Positions 33,251 through 48,615 of a stretch of 64,000 nt of DNA are shown one piece after another. How positions within the stretch are numbered: position 1 is the stretch's first letter; each line of letters starts with the position of its first letter. Under the pieces are notes generated by a model that searched no databases, was not told the DNA's origin, and worked only from the letters and a program-made list of their open reading frames with translations. Position numbers and translations under genes: made by a program. This DNA comes from Acanthamoeba sp. SK_2022b (taxonomy: Eukaryota; Discosea; Longamoebia; Acanthamoebidae): contig JANDJZ010000033.1 of NCBI GenBank assembly GCA_027943245.1, forward strand, positions 51,016 to 115,015, read 5' to 3'.

Positions 33251-34301
33251 CACCGGCCAGTCAGAACCCGCCACCGCACGACTCAACGCCAATGCCAATC
33301 AGAACATCCGCCACGTAGCGTACACGCAGGGCGAGGTGCTGCAGAGAGGAGAGTTTGTTGAGAACGACGATGAGCGACTTGTCAGTCAGTTCGAAGTTGC
33401 CAGAGAGATCTGTTGTTTGCAGCAGTTGGTGGTATGCACTGAGTTAAAAAGTGGTCCAACTAATCAGCACATTCCGAGGGTGTCCGCATGCGCACCGAGC
33501 GACTGGAGGTGCGAACAATGGCTGAGCAACAACACCGACTTATCGGTGAGATTGGTGCACTCAGCCAGCGACACAGTCTTCAACGTGCGGCGCAGGCTGG
33601 CGTTGCTGAGAATCATGCACAGCTGGCCGTCCAGCAATTCTGTGCATCCGCTTAAATCCAGCTGTGCAATTTTTAATTCAAAATATTAAAAAATTTATAC
33701 ATAAAATAATTAGGCCGCAGTCATGTACCGTATCGAGATCGGGACACGTGGCGAGGACGATTTGGATGAGGTCCTTGGCGGTGATGAACGGTTTGGTGGC
33801 CGTCTCGGTGCCGATGACGAACGGAGCGAAGTCACTGTAGCGGAAGGTGCCTCGATTGGCCACGAAATACGCCACTGCACCGCGGCGTCTCAGGCTAAGT
33901 TGAGAGCAAGCAGCAGAAAGCGGCCGTACACGCATTGGAGGAAAGCTGTTCTCGATGCACGATAAGAGACCACAGCCGCTCCTTGAGGTCAACAGGCAGC
34001 TGCAAGAGCGTACACCCGGCATGGTCCGAGTTCTTGTCCCCGGAGGACTCTTCCTGGTGTTGGCTGTGCGCAACATTGCTTTTGTTATTACTATTACTAT
34101 TATTACTATTATTTATCTTTTGATTCTAAAACCGAAGATTGAAATAGGATACCAGAGCATGAGGGCAACACAATCGAGGCACTGCGCGACTAGACTGCGC
34201 ACACGGTTGCCAGTTTCGTCTTCTGCTTGGAGTTGCAAGCCATCATTCTCGTTAGCGCATGTCCATGGCGCCGGCACGCGGCCTACGGGGAGCCGCAACA
34301 T
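30732..34301 (-). CDS. Leucine-rich-repeat protein, possibly F-box-like
   Basis: Read by splicing from the ATG at 34301 (MLRLPVGRVPAPWTC). A short F-box-like block (LLQLPVDLKERLWSLIVHRE) precedes a region of AMN1-type leucine-rich repeats: LRRTLKTVSLAECTNLTDKS near 33560, LAHLSLRDSRAPP and LPHLTSLDLGLRDSAELPL near 32060-32180, LPNLKRLRLIDFQFIDNQ near 31560, and KLELLDLSVTTCVF across the intron at 31400-31490. A Lys-rich disordered insert (about 32340-32470: PTKKKQGGNAAKKKKQDQF, then KERRQATPESYSD) interrupts the repeats. The C-terminal exons (LPYNPSFAYALPFHIPH, MEVLVLDGWLYEHALGEK, DESYKTRLDSMLHDLPDD) lie outside the repeats. Roughly 12 exons. If the F-box is real it would be a substrate adaptor of an SCF ubiquitin ligase; that is inference. 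Confidence 0.72.
33183..33249. repeat. (AC)n microsatellite in an LRR-gene intron
   Basis: About 33 AC units on the plus strand ((GT)n on the coding strand). Confidence 0.9.
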
Positions 34302-34365
34302 CAACGCTTAAAACAAACAAAAAGCTGGGTCAATGAAGTGAACATTAAGCTTTTTTTATTTTATC

Positions 34366-35656
34366 TTAATTACACTGCTTGAGTGCTAGCTTCTTGTGGA
34401 TGATCAGCTTCTTTGCTGGTGACATCTTCACCTGAATCACTTCCCAGTTGGTTTCAACCAGGTCACCCTGTGGACAAGTAGCAGTCAGGTATTGATGGTG
34501 GTATGATGGAACGGGCAGATGTGCATGCACAAGCTTGCCTCAGTCTGAGAGGCCTGCATCTACCTGATGGTCCAACACATGTTGTATTGGCCCAGGATCT
34601 GCAAAAAATGATGTGTGGGGGCTCAAGTAGTTCATGAAGTCTCCTGTAGCATTGTAGACCAAATGGTCTGTTGGACATCTTTTTCCAGTGAGCTGTACAC
34701 CCAAACAAAAAAAATGTTGCAGCGTGTACAAAACATTTTCTATTAGAACCAAAAACAAGCTTTTTTCTGATCAATGCCTGGACTAAGCCAGCCAGGTGCT
34801 TTATTACTTGCATGTATTGACAATACCCACAGCAGTCCATACACAGGCGTTTTGCTGTCCTTCATCCTCATGCCAAGCTTTCTTGAGTGCATCAAAAATG
34901 TTGACCACTCTCCCAAAGGCAATCTCCACCACGTAGTTGTAGTGCTCTTGCTCATGAGTCAGAGTGCATGCGCCCTCAAACATTGCTGAGCAGCCCCTAG
35001 GGCGAGAGATTGTCATGACAAATTTGACACCATCAAAACCTGCTTCACCATACAAAAAGTGGTTGTCAGCCAAAATGATGGTGCCATGGAGCATCATCTC
35101 ACTGAAGTGACACTGCATCTTCAAGAAATCACCATTGTAGATCTTTGGGGAGTATCCCCCCCACAGGCACAGAACTTGCCCCATGCATTGAGTAGAGCCA
35201 TGAAGCACTGACCAGGGGAGTCATCTTGTAGCTCCATGATGGGTCTTTCTTTGAAGTCTTGGTCACTCCAGCAAGACAAACATCAAACAAGTCCATCCAG
35301 AGGCAAGCACCTTGAACAGGACCAGTGAGGTCAAGTTCAGCTGCCAGTCAACACCAAGAAGCAATGTTGCCCAGGTGGACAGTATGCAGGCCCCACTTCT
35401 TGTGGACATGGTGGAGCATGTGGAGACTTTGAACAGCACCTGATCCAGGCCTTGACCTCAGCATAAAGTGCATCTTGGCTGACTGTGTAACAATCCTTGT
35501 ACAAGGTGGCCAAAACAAACTGGCAGTAGAAATGATGGCCATGGTGGAGGCCCCAAAGTGGCAGTTCTTGTGTGGTGATGAAGGTGGTGATGGAATGAAG
35601 GACAGAGGTGGAATCCTTCTTGACACACTCGTAAGTTGTGCTTGTGAGAGAGGCAT
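34366..35656 (-). pseudogene. Degenerate DDE-type transposase-like gene
   Basis: The coding pieces resemble a DDE superfamily transposase/nuclease. A first-Asp block (GACLWMDLFDVCLAG), SKKDPSWSYK and LCLWGGYSPKIYNGDFLK lead into a second block (HGTIILADNHFLYGEAGFDG) and a third (HEQEHYNYVVEIAFGRVVN, with the Glu). These are followed by DALKKAW and TAVGIVN. The frame is broken: an in-frame TGA lies between HLGNIASWC and LAAELDLTG (about 35340), and the frame must change near 35230 and again near 35185. The 3' part may be spliced (GTATGG or GTAATA donor near 34810-34840 to TACAG near 34692; GTAGAT donor to CACAG near 34469), ending KKLALKQCN at 34366. Base composition is more AT-rich than the neighbours. 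Terminal inverted repeats were not found. The exact family is uncertain. Confidence 0.6.
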
Positions 35657-35909
35657 GGTGCAATTGTGGTATGTTGTTGTTGTGTAAATGTTCCTTTTTA
35701 TTGTACGGTCTCCTCAAAAAAACCACCGCTCCGTAGTGTACGTTTTCCAGTGTTTTTAGTTTGGACGTCCAGCTCATTTAAATTGCATTGGATGGAAACT
35801 GCCAACAATGTGGCAGAAAGGGCACGTGAATAAACCACTTCATCAAGCACGAAATGAGCAGAGGCCATTTTTTCAGATCTTCGATACTTAGGCCCTCGTT
35901 TGTTCAACC

Positions 35910-36680
35910 ATGTGGTTCTGGTTGTGGTTTGGGCTTTGGTTGGTGCGGCTGTTGTTGCCGCAGTTGGCCGACTCAGTTTTGTTCCTCTTCTTGTGGCAAC
36001 ACTTTGATTACATCGGCGCAGGGCTCATTATGGCCCTTCTGGTGTCTAAAAGCTTCTCCCTGGGTTGGGAGTGGTTCATTTATCTGTGGGCAATTGCCAC
36101 AGTCACCGCTCGAGTTGCTCTTGCCCACTCAACCTGTATGCACCTCACCCCCTTTCCCTTTCTTTGCCGACTAAACATGTTGCGGCCTGAATTTCTGGCA
36201 GGTGTGAGTACAACAACGACCACAGAGGGGACAACGACGATTGTAACAACGGTGACGAAGACACTTTCCCTTGTTCTGACCTTACCTGTCGATGCTCGGG
36301 GCCACAAGTCCTCCAGCTTTGTCCCTACATACACCTGCCGCTGCTCGCCCACCAACGATGTCTTTGGCGCCATCCATTACGTTTCGTGGGCGGACCGAGT
36401 GGAATACGCCTTCACCATCAACCACTGCGAGCGTTGTGGCTTTCTTGAGCCAGGCGCGTGGTTGAGGGGCACTGAAGAGGATCAGTGGCTGACAATTCAC
36501 CCCCGCCAAGAGCTACACCATTCAACAGCAGTACGACAGCAACTGCTTGGAACCAGATCCCTTGTTGGACATGACAGGAACGATTCTGTTTGTTCTCATC
36601 GTCACATCGACATGTCGCGCGGTACAGCTTCCAACGGCGGCCATCCTTGTATCATCTTTGACGTGCATACAGCTGAATAA
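35910..36680 (+). CDS. Small multi-pass membrane protein of unknown function
   Basis: The frame starts with an ATG followed by a strongly hydrophobic N-terminus (MWFWLWFGLWLVRLLLPQLA) and further helices (FLFLWQHFDYIGAGLIMALL, GWEWFIYLWAIATVTARVAL). A likely intron lies at about 36137-36200 (GTATGC...GGCAG), although the frame remains open through it. A Cys-containing region (YTCRCSPTNDVFGAIHYV, NHCERCGFLEPGA) follows. A second intron near 36450-36515 would move into a frame ending in another hydrophobic segment (LDMTGTILFVLIVTSTCRA); without it the frame stops at 36678-36680. AATAAA lies at 36675. I do not recognise the family. The gene flanks the DDE remnant, so its integrity is also uncertain. 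Confidence 0.5.
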   Translation: MWFWLWFGLWLVRLLLPQLADSVLFLFLWQHFDYIGAGLIMALLVSKSFSLGWEWFIYLWAIATVTARVALAHSTCMHLTPFPFLCRLNMLRPEFLAGVSTTTTTEGTTTIVTTVTKTLSLVLTLPVDARGHKSSSFVPTYTCRCSPTNDVFGAIHYVSWADRVEYAFTINHCERCGFLEPGAWLRGTEEDQWLTIHPRQELHHSTAVRQQLLGTRSLVGHDRNDSVCSHRHIDMSRGTASNGGHPCIIFDVHTAE

Positions 36681-36822
36681 AGATCTTCATTCAGACACCC
36701 CAGCACGGAGACATGATTACAGCACGTGTGTACACCCATACCCATAGGTTATCCTGTATTTGGTGTGTCAACGTGGCAAACAACAGGTATCCGAAAGAAG
36801 CAGAATAAATAGGGACATCTGA

Positions 36823-39329
36823 TCAGCTCTTGTTCTTCTGTGGCATCTTGGACGACCCGTAGAAGGTCTGCCCTTGCTTGTAGGCATCAGCAAGGCGACA
36901 CACGAAGTTGCTCAAGCCGTGCTCTGCCTCAGCCAAAAACTCTTTTCGGTAGGGCTTCCACTTCCACTCGAGGTGCTTGTTGTACTTCCTCTCGTCAACA
37001 AGCAGCTCCTGCAGGTAGTCTAGTGATGGTATGGAACCCGGTAAGTGAAGGCATGGTCAGCGAACCAATTCTGGGGAGTGCCCACCTGTCATTTCCTTGA
37101 TCGAAGGGAAATCATCGATTCGGATCACGGAGTGCTCACCAGGCACGAGCGAATTGGACGAGTCGCTGCCCCAGTACAGCGGTACGGTACCTGTCCGATA
37201 AGCATATGAGTTCCGTACCACCCAAGCATACCGCAGCCTGGGGTAGTACCCATTTTCATCGGCTGCCAGAACTTTTCAGTGGTGTAGTTGAAAGTGACCG
37301 TGTTCTCGAGAGCTAGCACGAACTTGTAGTGGTGAATCAGACACTCCTTTTCAACGTAACGCGAAGTGTAGCTTCCTACAGCCCCATGCCCCAAGGTAAG
37401 GCAAGCTCTGCAATAGCTGCGGTCCGGAGGTTAGCGTACCATGAAAAGGAGTACGGCAGCAGTAGGGGAACAGCTCACAGTAGTCCGCGTTCTTTAAGCA
37501 GGCTCCCAGGTTTTCCACTGGTAGGTACTTCATCACTTCCTCTACGATCGCCGTGCGATGTCCATAGCACCCTGTTTTCGCGTAATCAGGTCAACTCCTT
37601 AGAAGTGCCGAGGTGATGATGTAACCAACAAGTACCGGTGTTGATGAATGTGATGTTGCGCTTCTGCGCAAACGGGAAAGGTGCATTGCGGAACCAGGAC
37701 GGATGATCTTGGATGTGGCTAAGGTGAATGTCTGAAACAGAGAAGTGTGGTGAGCTGCTGATTAGACGCCTGTTTGTGGGTGCGTGATCAATACCGGCCC
37801 AGTTGTAAAACGTCAAGCTGATGTCGAGCTCAGGCAATGTGCTGAACCAATGGCTCACGTGGGGTTCGGCCTCTGTGTTTTGGCGACGTTCAGCAGGTGA
37901 TTCAGCGGAATGGGCGTACAAGTGATTTTGGTGGAGACTCACCGATGTAAAGCAGAGCCATCTTGGAGTTGGGCTTGTTCAAGGTGTGCTTGGTCTCCAG
38001 CATGGCCTTCCACATCTTTTCAATGAAGGGCACATCTGACGACAGGTAGATGTCAGGGTTGACCTGTTAAGCGGTGGAGGTATGGCCACGAGTCAGCAGC
38101 AAACAGCGTTGCGTAAGACATGTGAGTGGAGGAGACCTCTTGGCCCATGGAAGCGTAGTTAACCACATGAGCCCATGAGTTAGGACAATCGTAGTCGCCC
38201 TCGACGTACTTGCCCATGAAGTCAAGAAGCCATCCGGTCATGGCGATCGTCACCCGCTCCTCGGGAGCGGTCTCGGGGCACCGATTCCTGTAGCCCAAGT
38301 TGAGACACGGCCGCCAGCAGGGAGAGCACTACCTCTGCACATTCATAAAGGCAGGGGCGCAACGTACTTGGCGCCCCAGTGTTCCAAGCAAAGGCACTGC
38401 CTCGAGCGAGGATCACAACCAGCATGCTCCTCTCGGAATTCCTTGCCTGATGTATGGACAACAGCGTTGGTTGGTGAACTGCGAACAGAAAGCATGTTAG
38501 GAGAGTCTGTACCGTGGAGGTAGGGGCCCTTCCAGGGGCAGTCCTCCTGGGAGCATGCGGCCTCGTCCGCATTCTCCCACTCGTCCCCGAGAACTTCAGG
38601 ATTCTTGGAGGTGAGCTGCATGCGGGCATCCCAGTTCTCTTTGTCTTTCTCAAACTCCAAGGCGAGCTGCTTCAGGAAGGCTTTCCGCTCCGGACTTTCG
38701 CCGTCTCCCAGACTTTCGTAGTCGTCCGTATCCTTCCTCGGCTCCTCCTCCGCTTCACCAGGACTCTGAGCTTGTTGATTGGCTTTCAATGCTTCTTCCG
38801 CCTGGCGTTGCTGCTCCTCGGCCTCGGCCAATCGCCTGGCAGCTTCGGCCTCCTCCTCCTCCCTCTTCAGCCTGTCCTCCTCCATTTGGCGCCTCTCAGC
38901 TTCTTCCTTTTCCACCTGAACCCTATGGGCTTCCTCCTTTGCTCGACGCTTGAGGTCTTCTTCTTCGTCCTGTCTTCGCTTCTCCGCATCTTGTTTCTCC
39001 TTCTCGCGCTATCACCCCAGATATTAGTATTAGGAAATCGACGCAAGGCAACAAAGAAAGGGTGTACTGCGAGATCGGCGGCGGAGAGTTGAAGATGAGC
39101 ATTGAGGGGTATAGTATCCTGGTACTCCCTCGAAGGGAAGTTGGCAGGCGAGAAAGTAATCGTCATGGTCAAGAGGAATAGCGTCTGAAGCACAGATGAT
39201 TAGCGCGATGACACCACTGCCCCGTGGCTAGTAGTGCATACGTACCACCATCACCACCAAGATGAGCATGTCGATCTTGCTCGAGGGGGTCTCCCTCAGG
39301 CGATTTGCGTGCATGCCACGCCCTCTCAT
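36823..39329 (-). CDS. GT10 alpha-fucosyltransferase with a long coiled-coil stem
   Basis: A Golgi type II enzyme that transfers fucose from GDP-fucose. The probable start at 39329 gives MRGRGMHANRLRETP, then a membrane anchor built across an intron (MLILVVMV joined to TLFLLTMTITFSPA). A highly charged helical stem follows (about 38690-39010, EKEEAERRQMEEDRLKREEE and similar). The catalytic region includes LPELDISLTFYNWA and FAQKRNITFINTGTC, then the GT10 signature YKFVLALENTVTFNYTTEKF and the spliced MKMG/TVPLYWGSDSSNS. Next come VIRIDDFPSIKEMT and DYLQELLVDERKYNKHLEWK. The stop is TGA at 36823-36825. About nine exons. Linkage (alpha-1,3, 1,4 or core) cannot be told. It is divergent from LIG4 with about 340 bp between starts. 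An upstream ATG at 39539 in the same frame is possible. Confidence 0.87.
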
Positions 39330-39670
39330 CTCTATCTCTTCGCTTGTGTTCTCGCAAGGATTTGTCTCTCCGGCAGACGTGGTGTACCTTCCCTTTCCAA
39401 TATGTGTACCTTCCTTTTTTAACCAAGAGGAGAAGGGAAAGAATCCCACGCACGTGCTTGCCCACCAAGCATGTCCTGCTCGCATGGAGCGTGCATGCAC
39501 CACCCCAAACTTGTGCCTGGCATGGTCTCCTTTCCTCACGAGCAGCTTGTCTGACCTGATCCATCTTCAATCATCTTGGGTTTCGGGGCTGGCTCCTGTT
39601 TTGGCGCCAAAAAACAAATGAAAACGCAACAGATTGTTATTTCTAAGATTTTTTTTTTAAGAAGGCCAAG
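39330..39670. promoter_or_regulatory. Divergent intergenic region GT10 / LIG4
   Basis: 341 bp between two divergent start codons. A poly-T run lies at about 39648-39659, just upstream of the ligase ATG. No specific element is assigned. Confidence 0.4.
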
Positions 39671-45440
<5,770 letters not shown>

Positions 45441-45584
45441 CGAGCAAACATGTTTAGCTGTATTTACTTTTATTATCAATTATTTAAATCCCTTTTTCCT
45501 GTGTATACGAGTTCTGTTGTGCCAAGTGTCGGAAGCGCGTGCTGTGTCGTGTTGTGTGTCTGGTTTGTGGTGGTTGTTGGTGGA

Positions 45585-46489
45585 TCAGCAGGAGCAGCCG
45601 CCCTCGTCGCCGGGCTTTGCAAAATTGCCCTTCCTGTCGAGCACGATCCGCTCGTCGACGGCCGCGCTGTCGTCGTGCCCCGTGAGCCAAACCCGCCGCA
45701 CACGATACGCAGCTGCTGTGTGTGAGGAGGGGAGAGGAGGGGAGCACGGGTACCGAGCGACGTGTGCGTTGTCGGCGATGTGGTGTTTCGTGGCGGTCTG
45801 CGCGATGACATCGAACGCCTGCTCCACGCCTGTCCCCTCCTTGGCGCTGCACAACCACCACCGTCATTGTCAGCCTTTGTTTGCCAAAATGACACCACAC
45901 GCAGAACGGAGAGAGAGAGAGAGAGAGAGCTCACCTGGTCTCAAAATAACGCATGCCGTGAGACTCACACCAGGCGGCCGCGTCCTTGGTCAATATCTGA
46001 CGAAATGTGACAAGCGAGGAGCGGATAACGTGAGAAGGAGGAGGCTGTGACGTGAGTCAACGCGACGAGGAGAAACCGTGTACCACTCGCTCGTCCTTGT
46101 CGGTCTTGTTGCCAAGCACGATGAAGGGAAACCGCTCGGCCATCGATGGCGCTGCCTGATGCCCGCAAGGCGTGGCCACATCAAAGCACGAATCGACGAT
46201 GAGAACGGGGGAGTGTCCGTGTGTGCAAATAAACAAAAAAAAAGAAATGAAAACAAATAAATATACCTGCGTGATGAACTCCTGCTGCCAGCGGCCGAGG
46301 TTGTTGAAGGAGCCCACCACGTTGACGTCGAACACCAGCACGCAGCAGTCCGCGCCGCGGAAGAATGCCGTGCCGAGGCTCTGGAACCGCTCTTGGCCTG
46401 CGCCCAGCATCACCACGGCCACCATGTCACCACACGACGCCAGCGTATGCCAAACTACCACAACAAACGGCAACGAAAGACGTGCGGCC

Positions 46490-46545
<56 letters not shown>

Positions 46546-47029
46546 GAGAGAGAGAGGACAGGGGCGGCACCGGCAGTGTCCCACACTTGGAGGGTGACCT
46601 CTCGACCATCTACGATGAGGTCGTGTGTGACAAAATCCTGAGGAGAGTGGGCAGGCATAGGAGAGAGGAGAGAAACCGATATGAGCAGGAGAGCGTGTGG
46701 GAGGGCGGTGGGAGGCAGGTGCAGCCGTACGGCGCCGATGGTGGCCTTGTAGGCGCCGGAGAAGCGCTTGTCCACGAAGCGCGTCAAGAGGCTGGACTTG
46801 CCCACCCTACGGATTGATTTGGGATAAGAATAAAAGTAAAATGATAATAATAATAAGAGGCGAAATAAATTCACAATTAAATGCAAGGAGGCAAGAAGTG
46901 TTCAGGGAAGAAGAAGAAGAGTGCCAAGGGAAGCATAACAAAAAGAAAATATAGAAAAAGGAAAGGTAATGAGGAATGGGCATACCCGCTATCTCCCAAA
47001 AGCACTACCTTCGCAACAAGATGTTCCAT
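45585..47029 (-). CDS. Rab7-like small GTPase (paralogue A)
   Basis: Start at 47029: [15 protein letters not shown] is spliced to [17 protein letters not shown], completing the P-loop GDSxVGKSS. Effector and switch regions follow: [28 protein letters not shown], then [14 protein letters not shown], and the guanine-base motif [11 protein letters not shown] and ETSAKEG. The C-terminus is long and ends GGCSC, a double-geranylgeranylation type signal. The stop is TGA at 45585-45587. KATIGADF and WDTAGQERF with the LGNK(T/V)D motif place it near Rab7. The hypervariable tail (about 45600-45770) carries an unusual stretch ([16 protein letters not shown]) whose splicing is uncertain. It lies head-to-tail with a second Rab7-like gene, suggesting an old tandem duplication. 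Confidence 0.88.
46493..46543. repeat. (GT)n microsatellite in an intron of Rab paralogue A
   Basis: About 25 GT units, next to a GA run at 46544-46557, in the intron between the WDTAG and QERF coding parts. Confidence 0.9.
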
Positions 47030-47323
47030 GTGATGCTGCAGTGGCAACGCTCGATTTAATCGTTGTAGGTTGACGCGGCGATTAAGTGTCTCTTTTCTTG
47101 TCCCTGTTTCGCGCGGAAACTCCGCCACTTCGGGGCTGGATTGTTCGTACGAAAACTAATTAAAAGAAATAAAAAAATGTTTTTTTTTGCATGTAAATGT
47201 TTTGTTTTGCATTTTGTGCGTCTGGCTGGCGAGATGTCGGGACCGGCCGGGGAGATGATCGTGGGGGGAGGGGAGCGTGGAAAGCATATGCCGGGTATGG
47301 TACACAAACGCACACGGCGATGC

Positions 47324-48428
47324 TTAGCCGCAGCAGCCGCCCTTGGGCTGAGGCTCGTAGGAGGCGTTGAGCCTCTTGACGTCGGGAATGTCGATCCTGG
47401 AGTGGGAGGGTGGCGTTGTCTCTGCGTCAGAGTGGCACAACGCGGCAAGGACCAATTGGGGAGGGAAGGCGTCGTACGGTGGCTCTTCGGGGATTCTGGA
47501 GATGGCCAGCTTGGCCGCCATGTAGAACGCCTGGTCGACGTTTGTCGCGTCCTTGGCACTATGGCACGACCATGCGAACGTCAGCCAGGCACAACACATG
47601 ATGACGACGACGATGATGGGTTTACCTCGTCTCAAAGTAGGGCACGTCGCTGTGCTCCCTGCACCAGGCACTGCCCGACCTGGCGCTCACCTACATGCGT
47701 GGGTCAGGGACGAACTCCGGCGCTCGCGTGGGAGGGCGAGTGAGATGGAGGAGGGGAAGGGGTACCACTCGCTTGTCCTCCTGATCGACCTTGTTGCCCA
47801 GCACGATAAAGGGGAAGTGCTCGGGCCCGCCTACCGCGGCCTGGACCAGGAACTCGTTCCTCCAGTTGTCCAGGCTCTCGAAGCTCTTGGCCACCGTCAC
47901 GTCGTATACCTGGTACATGCCAAATGCAAGTGCACGTGGTAAGGCGACAGTGTAGCAGCGCGGAGAGGGGGGGGGGAGAGAGAGAGAGGAAGAGAAGGCC
48001 TACCAGGATGCAGCAGTCGGCGCCTCGGTAGAAGGAGTTGCCAAGAGATTGGAAACGCTCCTGTCCCGCCGTGTCCCAGATCTGGCACGAGTATCATAGA
48101 ACATCAGGAATTATATTTTATGAGTAATTAAATCGCAATAAAAGAAGGCTATTTGTTGGAGGGGGCAGCAACCTGCAGAGTGACCAGTTTCCCGTCCACC
48201 TCAACCTCCTTGGTAAGGAAATCGGCACCAATGGTGGCTTTATACTGCGCGCTGTACTTCTTGTTCACATATCTGTCCATCAGCGAGGTCTTGCCCACGC
48301 TTTTCATGCGATGAAAGAAAACGCAAAGTGAGAAAGGATCCCCAAAATACAGGAGCAGGAATCGAATAGACATCGCACCCGCTGTCGCCCAGTAGGATGA
48401 CCTTCAAGAGGGCTCGTCGTTGCGCCAT
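47324..48428 (-). CDS. Rab7-like small GTPase (paralogue B)
   Basis: Start at 48428: [17 protein letters not shown] is spliced to [20 protein letters not shown]. The G-motifs are complete: [98 protein letters not shown]. It ends KGGCCG with the stop TAA at 47324-47326. YDVTxxxSFESLDxWRxEF and the KATIGADF effector are typical of Rab7, which directs late endosome/phagosome to lysosome traffic. The C-terminal CCG is a variant of the usual Cys-x-Cys geranylgeranylation site. Six or more short introns. Confidence 0.93.
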
Positions 48429-48615
48429 TTCTCTCTTAGCTTTGCGCCAAATGGAAAATCGAATCAGAAAGAAAATGAGGAGGTTGAGGTTTTCGGGGCA
48501 AGCTTGCTCGGGCTTCTGGGAATGCCCATTTCTTCATTTCCTTTTGAAAAAGAGAAAATGGGGAACTAAATGCAAGAATAAAAAACCGATTTATTTACAT
48601 CGATTCTAACTGCAA

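Noticed and set aside
34320..35860. Terminal inverted repeats around the DDE remnant
   Set aside because: Only an 8-base inverted match (ATGAAGTG) was found between 34330 and 35845; this is expected by chance.
39329..39539. Longer GT10 N-terminus from ATG 39539
   Set aside because: The extension is basic and low-quality (HARHKFGVVHARSMRAGH), and the ATG at 39329 places the membrane anchor near the N-terminus as expected for a type II enzyme. Not excluded.
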